Below, piece by piece: positions 7,734 to 15,058 of a stretch of DNA of 64,000 nucleotides; position 1 is the first letter of the stretch, and the number at the start of each line of letters is the position of its first letter. A program made the position numbers and the translations under genes. Below the pieces are notes generated by a model that did no database searches, had not been told where the DNA came from, and saw only the letters and a program-made list of their open reading frames with translations. Origin of the DNA: Algoriphagus sp. (GTDB lineage Bacteria; Bacteroidota; Bacteroidia; Cytophagales; Cyclobacteriaceae); the NCBI RefSeq assembly GCF_024305035.1, contig NZ_JAMWZB010000009.1, positions 1-64,000 of the forward strand. The letters are read 5' to 3'.

Positions 7734-9353
7734 TTAATTTTCGATGGTCAATTCAACCCTCCGATTTTTTGCACGACCGGCTTCAGTGGCATTGGAAGCA
7801 AGCGGCCGAGTCCCTCCCCAGCCAGCAATTCGGAGCCGCTCAAAAGGCACCCCAAGCGCTACCAAAAAATCCCGTACCGCTTCAGCTCTTTCCAAGGAAA
7901 GCGCTTTATTTAATCCGGGATCTCCTGCTCCGTCGGTGTGTCCACTGATTCGGACTTTAAACCCCTCACTTTGGTTTAAAACTGCTGCCAAACCGGTCAA
8001 AAAGGTGAGCGTCTCCTCTCCTTCCAGCTCCGCAGTTCCTCTTCTGAATTTCACTGCATCCAATAGGATATTTGCTCCTGGTTCTAATTTAGTCAGGCCA
8101 ATGACCACCGGTGTGTCGGGACGGAGAAGTGATTTGGAAATTAATTTGGGAAAATAGCCTGCTGCTTCCACACGAATTTCAGCGGATAATTTTTCAAGAG
8201 TCAGGTTTTGAGCATCCAAATTCTCAACTCCGTCTTCGCTTTGTTGGAAAAGCCTGAAATCAGAGATTTCAGATTTGGATTTTTCATCGATCACCGACAG
8301 TGTGATAGGAGAAACAGCTTCGCTTTTTTCATCCGATGTGAGTTTAACCTCCGGTATACCGATACTTAGTTGAGGGTATATCGGAATCAGTTGAGTGTCA
8401 GTTCTCTCTGCTTTATTCCCCATCCCCTCACGTTGACGGGAAGTGGACTCAGGGATCTGAAAATCAGCGGGGATTTCAAGGGGAACAGGAGTGCTGAAGG
8501 TGAGCAGGTCTGCAAAACCGTCAGAATTTTGAGTACTCGTCCAGACTACCTCATGGGAAGAAATAAAGGTCACCGAACTTTCCGAACCAGGGGAACTCAA
8601 TTGCTCCCATTTAACAGGTTTGGACCAATTCTGAAACGAATTATCCAAGGCTTTGGCAATAAAAATATCTTTCCCTTTTGCACCCGGGTGCATATTGGAG
8701 GCAAAATAAAGTTGATGGGTTTGGATATCAAAAAAGGGACTGACGTCCTGTCCAGGCGTATTGATTACTTGGCCGAGATGCAGTGGTTTGGACCAATTAA
8801 CCGGGCCGATTTTTTTACTGACATACAAGTCATCATTACCCAAGCTGAGCGGTCCCATCCCGGAAAAAAAAATAGCTTTTCCGTCTTTGGTCACCCGACC
8901 TTTGAAATCCCCTTTGATCTGATCCAAACCTTCCAGTTCAATTTGGCGAAGAAAATTCCAATCTGTTCCGAATTTTGAATATTGATACACCCCATTTCGG
9001 TCTTGGGCACGATGATATACCAACAGGGTCAGTACATCCTCCAAGCCCAAAGGAATATCGTATCCCTCGGTGCTCAAGTCGGGTCGATGCATCGCCTCCC
9101 CCCATATCCCCCTATCATCCCGTTGGGTCATCCAAATATCCCCAGGGTCCTTTTTACCTCCCAGATTCTCGGGGTGGAAAGCTCTGGAAAACAACAAGGT
9201 ATTGGAGCCGATCCAAATGGGATTTTGATCGTCTTGTGGACTATTTGCACCCGATAAACTTTTGACTTCCTGTGCAAAAATCCAAACTGGAAATAAAAAA
9301 GCAAGCAGTAGAGTACTGCCTGCTTTTTGGAAAACGTTCGCTAGTTTACTCAT
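7734..9353 (-). CDS. OmpA-family protein with PD40/TolB-like repeats
   Basis: A 539-residue exported protein: a signal peptide ending near residue 28, then beta-propeller-like PD40 repeats with recurring Asp-Gly and Phe-Ser-Ser or Phe-Ala-Ser turns (about 30-290), then a linker. A C-terminal OmpA domain (about 425-539) contains the peptidoglycan-binding pattern GHTDGAGD and ends in AKNRRVEL. It probably anchors an outer-membrane assembly to peptidoglycan. Its ATG lies 2 bases after the stop of the deoxyhypusine-synthase-like gene, so the two are cotranscribed. Confidence 0.9.
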   Translation of the reverse strand: MSKLANVFQKAGSTLLLAFLFPVWIFAQEVKSLSGANSPQDDQNPIWIGSNTLLFSRAFHPENLGGKKDPGDIWMTQRDDRGIWGEAMHRPDLSTEGYDIPLGLEDVLTLLVYHRAQDRNGVYQYSKFGTDWNFLRQIELEGLDQIKGDFKGRVTKDGKAIFFSGMGPLSLGNDDLYVSKKIGPVNWSKPLHLGQVINTPGQDVSPFFDIQTHQLYFASNMHPGAKGKDIFIAKALDNSFQNWSKPVKWEQLSSPGSESSVTFISSHEVVWTSTQNSDGFADLLTFSTPVPLEIPADFQIPESTSRQREGMGNKAERTDTQLIPIYPQLSIGIPEVKLTSDEKSEAVSPITLSVIDEKSKSEISDFRLFQQSEDGVENLDAQNLTLEKLSAEIRVEAAGYFPKLISKSLLRPDTPVVIGLTKLEPGANILLDAVKFRRGTAELEGEETLTFLTGLAAVLNQSEGFKVRISGHTDGAGDPGLNKALSLERAEAVRDFLVALGVPFERLRIAGWGGTRPLASNATEAGRAKNRRVELTIEN

Positions 9354-9355
9354 CT

Positions 9356-10327
9356 TTATTGTCCCAAAACGATGGCAAATACCAAGGGGGCAACGATTGT
9401 AGCATCAGATTCAATGATATATTTAGGGGTATCCAATCCCAGTTTTCCCCAGGTAATTTTCTCATTGGGAACTGCCCCTGAATATGAGCCATAAGAAGTG
9501 GTCGAATCAGAAATCTGGCAGAAATAACCCCAAAGAGGTACATTATCGCGCTGAAGGTCCTGATGCAACATCGGTACCACACAGATTGGGAAATCACCTG
9601 CAATTCCCCCGCCAATTTGGAAAAATCCTACCTTACTTTCTTCTTTGGCGTTCTCGGTGTACCATTCTGCCAAAAACATCATGTACTCAATCCCACTTCT
9701 TACCGTGTGTACATTTTTGACATCTCCTGAAATGACGTGTCCAGCAAACATGTTTCCCAGGGTAGAATCCTCCCATCCGGGCACGATAATAGGCAAGTTC
9801 TTTTTAGCAGCTTCCAATAGCCAACTATCTTTGGGGTCAATCTGGAAAGAATCCTCGAGTTTGCCTGACAATAGAATTTTATAAAAAAACTCATGAGGAA
9901 AGTACGCTTCACCCGCCTGATCTGCTTTGACCCACTCTTCCAAAATCACATGTTCAATTCGTCTCATGGCCTCCATTTCAGGAATACAGGTATCGGTAAC
10001 CCGATTCATGTGACGGTCTAGCAAATCCTGTTCTTGCTCTGGAGATAAATCCCGATAGTTTGGAATTCGCTCGTAATAATTGTGGGCAACCAGATTGAAG
10101 ACATCCTCTTCCAAATTTGCTCCGGTACAAGTAATGATCTGGACTTTATCCTGACGAATCATCTCGGCCAAAGACAAGCCCAGCTCAGCAGTAGACATCG
10201 CCCCGGCCAAGGTGATCATCATTTTCCCGCCTTCATCCAGATGCGTTTTATAGCCTTCAGCGGCATCTATCAGCGCCGCAGCATTGAAATGTCTGTAGTG
10301 GTGTTTTAAAAATTCTGTAATTTTCAT
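9356..10327 (-). CDS. Deoxyhypusine synthase family protein
   Basis: The 323-residue protein has the deoxyhypusine synthase fold: the N-terminal segment TLAGAMSTAELG (residues 39-50), a Gly-Gly-Gly-Ile NAD-site loop at about 239-242, and the catalytic-lysine motif WGK at 293-295, matching the reactive lysine of eukaryotic enzymes. Bacteria lack eIF5A, so the bacterial members probably transfer the aminobutyl group of spermidine to another acceptor, such as putrescine to give homospermidine (family knowledge; acceptor unproven). It is first in a two-gene operon with the OmpA-like gene. Confidence 0.88.
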   Translation of the reverse strand: MKITEFLKHHYRHFNAAALIDAAEGYKTHLDEGGKMMITLAGAMSTAELGLSLAEMIRQDKVQIITCTGANLEEDVFNLVAHNYYERIPNYRDLSPEQEQDLLDRHMNRVTDTCIPEMEAMRRIEHVILEEWVKADQAGEAYFPHEFFYKILLSGKLEDSFQIDPKDSWLLEAAKKNLPIIVPGWEDSTLGNMFAGHVISGDVKNVHTVRSGIEYMMFLAEWYTENAKEESKVGFFQIGGGIAGDFPICVVPMLHQDLQRDNVPLWGYFCQISDSTTSYGSYSGAVPNEKITWGKLGLDTPKYIIESDATIVAPLVFAIVLGQ

Positions 10328-10352
10328 TTGCTTGATTTATTCTTTTCGATTC

Positions 10353-10360
10353 CAAAAATA
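10353..10360 (-). promoter_or_regulatory. -7 box for the deoxyhypusine-synthase-like operon
   Basis: The minus strand reads TATTTTTG, an exact TAnnTTTG match about 25 bases upstream of the ATG. No clear -33 TTG is found at the expected spacing. Confidence 0.4.
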
Positions 10361-10374
10361 CTTTATTTTTCATT

Positions 10375-10402
10375 AAAAAAGCCCGAACAAGTCCGGGCTT
10401 TT
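10375..10402 (-). terminator. Terminator after the OmpH-like gene
   Basis: On the minus strand AAGCCCG and CGGGCTT pair around a short loop, followed by six T. Confidence 0.8.
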
Positions 10403-10427
10403 GGTATATGGACTGATCATCGGATCA

Positions 10428-11030
10428 TTACTTGGCAGAATCCGCAGCCGTTTGATTGTATTCCTGATTTAATCCTTCAATCACCGATTGGGTCACATCA
10501 AAAGACTCTTTGCCATACCAAATTGCGCCACCCCGGGTGTAGCTCAGAATAAGGTCCAGATTTTGTTCTTCGGCGTATTTCTTTAGGTATTGCTGTAATT
10601 TTTCAAAAACCTCGTTGTAAAGGTTGGTTTCATCCACAGAAAGTTCCTGCATTAAGTTATCTCTGTAGGTTACCAGGTTTTGCTCTTTTTTCATCAGCTC
10701 CTCTTGCTTGGCACGCTGCTGATTCAGGGTCATATTTCCACCACTTTGTTGGAAATTGGCCACCTCCTGCTCAAATCCCCGAGCCCTACTCTGTAGATCC
10801 CCCTCAAATTTTTTGCCCTTCTCGGTAATTTCTTCAGAACGTTTTTTAAAATATTCATACTGATTGATGACGCTGTCGGTGTAGACATAGGCTACTTTTA
10901 AATCAGAGGTAGCAGTAGAAGTCGAACCTTCATTGGAAGAGGAATTAGCGTCAGTAGCAGCAGGCTGACAGGCATACGAAAGAGCGGCAACCAAAGCAAG
11001 CACTCCGAATAATTTGAATCCTTTTTTCAC
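10428..11030 (-). CDS. OmpH/Skp-like periplasmic protein
   Basis: A 200-residue exported protein. After a signal peptide with a possible lipidation Cys near residue 21 and a Ser/Thr/Asn-rich linker, it forms the long helical hairpin of the Skp/OmpH family (about residues 50-160), rich in Glu, Gln and Lys. It then has a short beta strand region. Family members chaperone outer-membrane proteins. I place the start at the GTG at 11030 because a good promoter at 11060-11088 would start transcription near 11053, leaving the upstream TTG at 11054 outside the message. Confidence 0.85.
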   Translation of the reverse strand: MKKGFKLFGVLALVAALSYACQPAATDANSSSNEGSTSTATSDLKVAYVYTDSVINQYEYFKKRSEEITEKGKKFEGDLQSRARGFEQEVANFQQSGGNMTLNQQRAKQEELMKKEQNLVTYRDNLMQELSVDETNLYNEVFEKLQQYLKKYAEEQNLDLILSYTRGGAIWYGKESFDVTQSVIEGLNQEYNQTAADSAK

Positions 11031-11059
11031 TTTATATTTTGTTATTGATGACAAGGGCG

Positions 11060-11088
11060 CAAATATAAAGAAAGTATTGATTTTCCAA
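11060..11088 (-). promoter_or_regulatory. Bacteroidota promoter of the OmpH-like gene
   Basis: The minus strand has TTG (11086-11088), an 18-base spacer, then TATATTTG (11060-11067). This is an exact TAnnTTTG match about 30 bases upstream of the GTG start. Confidence 0.65.
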
Positions 11089-11119
11089 GATTTTTACCCC
11101 CAAGGCAATCTTAAAATAT

Positions 11120-12022
11120 TTAAAAGTAAAGCGCTTGGGCTAGACGATAAACCTGTGCATGCGCCTCTAGGATGTGGGCTATTTTGTGGCTGTATCCCCC
11201 CCCCATGCAACACATGATCGGAATTTGATTTTGTTGAGCAAATTCCAATACTTTTCGGTCCCGTTCCCGAATCCCGTCAATACTCATCCCCAATCGCCCC
11301 AGTTTATCGGTTTTCAAAACATCCACTCCACACTGATACAGGATAAACTGCGGTTGGAATCGACGGGGCAATTCTTCCAAACAAGTGCTCAGAATGTCCA
11401 AATAGGACTGATCCTCTAATCCATCTTCCAGGGGAATATCCCAATCTGATTCCTCTTTTCGATGGGGATAATTTTTTGCTCCATGCATGCTAAAGGTAAA
11501 GACGGTCTCATCCTCCCGAAAAATAGCAGCCGTTCCGTTTCCTTGGTGTACGTCCAAATCGATAACCAAGATCCGCTCCATATTTTTATGACCTTGAAGA
11601 TACTTTGCCGCTAGAGCAAGGTCATTGAGCAGGCAAAAACCTTCGCCCCGATCAGCAAATGCATGATGGGTACCGCCGGCAATATTCATGGCAATTCCAT
11701 ATTCTAAGGCAAACTCAGCTGCCTGAACAGATCCTCCGGCAATCAGTACCTCCCGGTCGACCAACGCTTTGCTCAAAGGAAAACCCGTGGCGCGAATTTC
11801 TGATTTTGAAAGGGTCAACTTTTTGAGTTTTTCCCAATACACTTCCTTATGGGTTTGCAAAATCAAGTCTTCACTGACCGGTGTGGGCTTGAAAAAATTT
11901 TGAGAAGAAACGGTTCCTTCATAGCGCAATTGCTCGGGAAGCAGTTCGTATTTTTCCATCGGAAAACGATGTCCTGCAGGAAGAGGATGGCAATATTCGG
12001 GTGACCAGGCTATTTTGAGCAT
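11120..12022 (-). CDS. Histone-deacetylase-fold amidohydrolase
   Basis: A 300-residue zinc hydrolase of the arginase/deacetylase superfamily. The active-site His pair is at 119-120 in GGTHHAF and the zinc ligands are in DLDVH (D157 and H159). A Gly-Gly-Gly-Tyr motif near 278 supplies the transition-state tyrosine. Bacterial members deacetylate acetyl-polyamines, acetyl-lysine or small amides; the substrate is open here. A terminator-like hairpin runs straight into its ATG, so expression may depend on read-through of the upstream gene (see findings). Confidence 0.9.
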   Translation of the reverse strand: MLKIAWSPEYCHPLPAGHRFPMEKYELLPEQLRYEGTVSSQNFFKPTPVSEDLILQTHKEVYWEKLKKLTLSKSEIRATGFPLSKALVDREVLIAGGSVQAAEFALEYGIAMNIAGGTHHAFADRGEGFCLLNDLALAAKYLQGHKNMERILVIDLDVHQGNGTAAIFREDETVFTFSMHGAKNYPHRKEESDWDIPLEDGLEDQSYLDILSTCLEELPRRFQPQFILYQCGVDVLKTDKLGRLGMSIDGIRERDRKVLEFAQQNQIPIMCCMGGGYSHKIAHILEAHAQVYRLAQALYF

Positions 12023-12053
12023 AAAAAAAAAGCGCTGGTTTTAAAACTAGCGC
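12023..12053 (-). terminator. Terminator whose T tract abuts the deacetylase start codon
   Basis: On the minus strand GCGCTAGTT and AACCAGCGC form a 9-base stem (one G-T pair) with a 4-base loop. Nine T follow, and the last is adjacent to the ATG at 12022. Confidence 0.75.
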
Positions 12054-12078
12054 CCAAAGCTATTGTTTTCAAAAGGTA

Positions 12079-12627
12079 TTAAACATCTTCTTCTTCTGAC
12101 TGGAAGCTATACAGCGTATCATCGAGCTTGAGTGTATCATCGTTAAATTCCTGAATAAATTTACGAATGGTCTTCTCGTCGATATAATCCACATTCAAAG
12201 CCGCATCCAATCCAATTCCATAGTCATGATGGGTGTCTATATCCACAAACTCCTGTACTTTAACTGCTTCTTCTTCCTCCAGCTCCATGATGATTTCGGT
12301 AATAAACCAACCGACTTCTTCTTCCTCACTGCTTAACGGCAACAAATTTCCATTTTCATCTTCCTGATAAGAAATACCCGAAAAGTTGGGGAATTTTTTT
12401 GCAGCTTCATGTTCGGCCAATTCATATACCTCACTGGAGTGATGAAGCCGAAGTGTATACAGTGCGGTATCATAAATTACCTCTTTACCTTCATACATGC
12501 CGATGAAGTAAAAGTTTACGTATTCGTCTGAATTTTCCTCTTCAGGAATCAGTTTAAATGGTTGACCAAGGGTTTTCAATTCCTCTTTCAACGCTTTAAT
12601 AGTACTGGGATCAAAGCCTGGATTCAT
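12079..12627 (-). CDS. Conserved hypothetical acidic protein, 182 aa
   Basis: Not recognised beyond looking like a conserved Bacteroidota protein. It is soluble and acidic. The N-terminal 90 residues have a mixed alpha/beta look, a run of Glu sits near residues 105-120, and the C-terminus ends in Glu-Glu-Glu-Asp-Val. There is no signal peptide. The gene starts with ATG and is followed by the terminator at 12023-12053, after which the deacetylase gene begins directly. Confidence 0.75.
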   Translation of the reverse strand: MNPGFDPSTIKALKEELKTLGQPFKLIPEEENSDEYVNFYFIGMYEGKEVIYDTALYTLRLHHSSEVYELAEHEAAKKFPNFSGISYQEDENGNLLPLSSEEEEVGWFITEIIMELEEEEAVKVQEFVDIDTHHDYGIGLDAALNVDYIDEKTIRKFIQEFNDDTLKLDDTLYSFQSEEEDV

Positions 12628-12731
12628 GTGTTATAAATAAAGTATCATTAATAAGCATCGGTAATGCTCGTAATATAATTGAGGAATACCAAGGTCCAAA
12701 GAAATCTAGAAGTTAAATTTTATCTGTAGAA

Positions 12732-13166
12732 ATGAATTTCACAAGTAATGAAGAAGATTTTGTCCATAAAATAACCAAATCAAAGGAAGGTATTAGCCTG
12801 GAATTCAAGCAGAAAGTAACTTCAGAGTCCAAAATAGCCAAAGCTATTGCTGCTATGGCCAACGCCAAAGGAGGGCTGATTATTGTGGGAATTTCAGACC
12901 AAAAACGAGTGATCGGGATTGATCCCGAGGAAGAAATCTTCATGGTCGAAAAAGCCAATAAGCAATTTTGTATTCCACCGGCCAGCTTATCTTATGAGGT
13001 CATCCAATGGAACGACCCAGCCCCCGCCCCGTATGAGCCATCCGAAAAATACATCCTCAAGGTGGAAGTTTTCCAAAACAGGGCTAGTCCCATCATTTAC
13101 CGGACTGAAGACGGTCAACGGAAAATTTATCGGAGATCAGGAGACCAAAGTAAATTAATCCCGTGA
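12732..13166 (+). CDS. Minimal AlbA_2 (Schlafen-type) domain protein
   Basis: The 144-residue product is little more than one AlbA_2 domain. It shows the family's Glu-Phe-Lys motif at 24-26, the ANAKGG turn at 43-48 and GIS at 53-55. AlbA_2 proteins are regarded as nucleic-acid or ATP binding and occur in regulators and defence genes. Full-length members usually carry an HTH or helicase-like C-terminus, absent here. The 3' end overlaps the convergent holin-like gene by 12 bases. Confidence 0.8.
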   Translation: MNFTSNEEDFVHKITKSKEGISLEFKQKVTSESKIAKAIAAMANAKGGLIIVGISDQKRVIGIDPEEEIFMVEKANKQFCIPPASLSYEVIQWNDPAPAPYEPSEKYILKVEVFQNRASPIIYRTEDGQRKIYRRSGDQSKLIP

Positions 13167-13523
13167 AGAATTGAGATTATTTCCGAACAAGGAATTGATA
13201 ATACTAGTTAGAATGGCAAAGATCAATGCCCACCAAAACCCGTCCACCTCAAATCCCGGAATAATTTCATCAGCCAAAAGAATCATCAAGGCATTTATGA
13301 CCAACAGAAATAACCCTAAGGTTAGGATAGTCAAGGGTAAGGTCAAAATAATCATGAGGGGTTTGATCGTTAAATTAATCAAAATCAAAACAGCGGCTAG
13401 TAAAATACCCGTAATCCAACCGTCGATTTGAATCCCGGGTAGAAAAAAAGCCGCAATCATCACCGCTATACTGCCCAGTAAAATTTTAATCAAAATTGTG
13501 CTTGCTAAGGATCGTTGTGCCAT
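13155..13523 (-). CDS. Phage_holin_4_2/YvlD-family membrane protein
   Basis: A 122-residue inner-membrane protein with four hydrophobic segments. The conserved Leu-Ile-Asn-Leu-Thr-Ile-Lys-Pro motif lies between segments 2 and 3, and a Pro-Gly-Phe-Glu-Val-Asp-Gly loop precedes the last. The domain name is historical; these chromosomal genes are not evidence for a phage. I use the ATG at 13523 because the longer frame would start with TTG. Confidence 0.85.
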   Translation of the reverse strand: MAQRSLASTILIKILLGSIAVMIAAFFLPGIQIDGWITGILLAAVLILINLTIKPLMIILTLPLTILTLGLFLLVINALMILLADEIIPGFEVDGFWWALIFAILTSIINSLFGNNLNSSRD

Positions 13524-13708
13524 GGTTGTGCCGAATGGGGTCAATAAATAAGGTGAATAGTACGCGAAATTTAAGTCATTTTGAAAATAGGTAAAAACGT
13601 TCCCCTATTGCTAAAATACTTTCCTGAATTTAGGTAAAATTGACATATATCATGCAAAATCCCAAAAAAGCTATCGGTCCAATATCTGGAAGTTAAGCAT
13701 CCAAGACG

Positions 13709-13716
13709 TATATTTG
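13709..13716 (+). promoter_or_regulatory. -7 box for the desaturase gene
   Basis: TATATTTG is an exact TAnnTTTG match. Transcription would start near 13723, about 20 bases before the GTG start, which supports that start. The -33 region is weak. Confidence 0.5.
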
Positions 13717-13742
13717 TTCCATCAATTCAAACCAAATTTCGA

Positions 13743-14492
13743 GTGATTCTAATTATCTTCTTCCTATTGCACTGGTATTTCTCTTTATTTTGCCAAAGTT
13801 TCTTTCTTCATCGTTACGCTGCTCATCAAATGTTTGTCATGTCCAAATGGTGGGAACGCTTTTTTTATATTTTCACCTGGATGTGGCAGGGGAGCTCCTA
13901 CCTTTCACCACGAGCCTATGCGATTCTTCACCGGATGCACCACGCCTATTCCGATACCCCAAAAGATCCCCACAGTCCTCATCATACCGAAAATCTGTTT
14001 ACCATGATGTGGAAAACAAAAAATATTTACAATGATTATTTTTCGTTCAAACTAAAGCCTGAGGAGCGTTTTTCAAAAGACATTCCGGATTGGTATTCTT
14101 TTGACAAATTAGCCGACAATATGCTCGTTAGAGTATCGTGGCTTTTGGTTTATGTGGCCATTTATGTATTGAGTATTTCGGTCTTTGAGTTACCTGGAAC
14201 CCATTGGTGGATGTACTTTCTCCTACCTATCCATTTTTTGATGGGTCCAGTCCATGGGGCAATTGTCAACTGGAGTGGACACAAATATGGTTACGCCAAT
14301 TTTGACAATAACGACAAATCCAAAAATAGCTTGTTGCTGGATGTATTGATGCTAGGTGAGCTTTTCCAGAATAATCACCACAAGCTTCCAAACCGACCCA
14401 ATTTTGCGGTCAAATGGTTTGAGTTTGACCCCACCTACCCTATCGTCCGATTACTCCATGCAAGTGGAATCATAAAATTAAGGACAGCTTAA
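13743..14492 (+). CDS. Membrane fatty acid (acyl-CoA) desaturase
   Basis: The 249-residue di-iron membrane enzyme has the three histidine boxes of the delta-9 desaturase family: HRYAAH near residue 23, HRMHH near 63 and NNHHK near 211. It introduces double bonds into fatty acyl chains, typically to adjust membrane fluidity. It has about four membrane segments. The start is GTG with no in-frame ATG upstream, and the protein begins directly in the first membrane helix, slightly shorter than typical. Confidence 0.88.
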   Translation: MILIIFFLLHWYFSLFCQSFFLHRYAAHQMFVMSKWWERFFYIFTWMWQGSSYLSPRAYAILHRMHHAYSDTPKDPHSPHHTENLFTMMWKTKNIYNDYFSFKLKPEERFSKDIPDWYSFDKLADNMLVRVSWLLVYVAIYVLSISVFELPGTHWWMYFLLPIHFLMGPVHGAIVNWSGHKYGYANFDNNDKSKNSLLLDVLMLGELFQNNHHKLPNRPNFAVKWFEFDPTYPIVRLLHASGIIKLRTA

Positions 14493-14640
14493 AAAAATGG
14501 TCTCCTCGGAGACTATTTTTTTTACCTAATAATCAGATAGTTAGATGTTTTTCAAACTAATTTTAAAACTCTTTGTCTAATTTCTTTGGATTTCCGAAAC
14601 TAAACTGATAATTTTCTATCGATTTAAAACTTAACACCTT

Positions 14641-14970
14641 ATGAAACCATTAACTAGAGCAGAAGAGGAAATCATGCAGATCCTCTGGGATATCGAGCGA
14701 GGATTCGTCAAAGATATCCTAGTCCCTATGCCAGAGCCAAAACCCGCTTACAACACCGTATCCACGATTGTAAGAATTCTGGAAAGAAAGGGGTTTGTTA
14801 GTCACAAATCTTATGGCAAAAGCCATGAGTACTTTCCTATCGTATCCAAAGATGAATACCGTACATTCATCATCAAAAGGATGTTGGAAGGGTATTTTGA
14901 CAGTTCATTTGCCAAGCTTCAGTCTTTCTTTAAGAATGATGATGCTTTGAACAACAAAACCTACCAATAA
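14641..14970 (+). CDS. BlaI/MecI/CopY-family repressor (orphan)
   Basis: A 109-residue winged-helix regulator: helix-turn-helix over about residues 1-75, with the conserved Leu-Thr-x-Ala-Glu-Glu-Glu-Ile-Met start and the recognition helix YNTVSTIVRILERKG. A short C-terminal dimerisation helix follows. Such repressors are normally inactivated by a neighbouring BlaR1/MecR1 membrane metalloprotease (M56). None is next to it; a bidirectional terminator follows directly. Confidence 0.9.
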   Translation: MKPLTRAEEEIMQILWDIERGFVKDILVPMPEPKPAYNTVSTIVRILERKGFVSHKSYGKSHEYFPIVSKDEYRTFIIKRMLEGYFDSSFAKLQSFFKNDDALNNKTYQ

Positions 14971-15004
14971 AATAGGATACGTAATTTTTGAATAAGCACT
15001 AGAT

Positions 15005-15042
15005 AATAAAAATGCCGGGTAACTAACCCGGCATTTTTATTT
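15005..15042. terminator. Bidirectional terminator between blaI-like gene and tricorn gene
   Basis: AATAAAAATGCCGGGT pairs with ACCCGGCATTTTTATT around a short loop. T tracts on both sides serve both convergent genes. Confidence 0.85.
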
Positions 15043-15058
15043 TAGTTTCCATCAAACA

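Noticed and set aside
13155-13523. Prophage, suggested by a holin-type domain
   Set aside because: The gene is the common chromosomal YvlD-like four-helix protein, and no phage gene is nearby.
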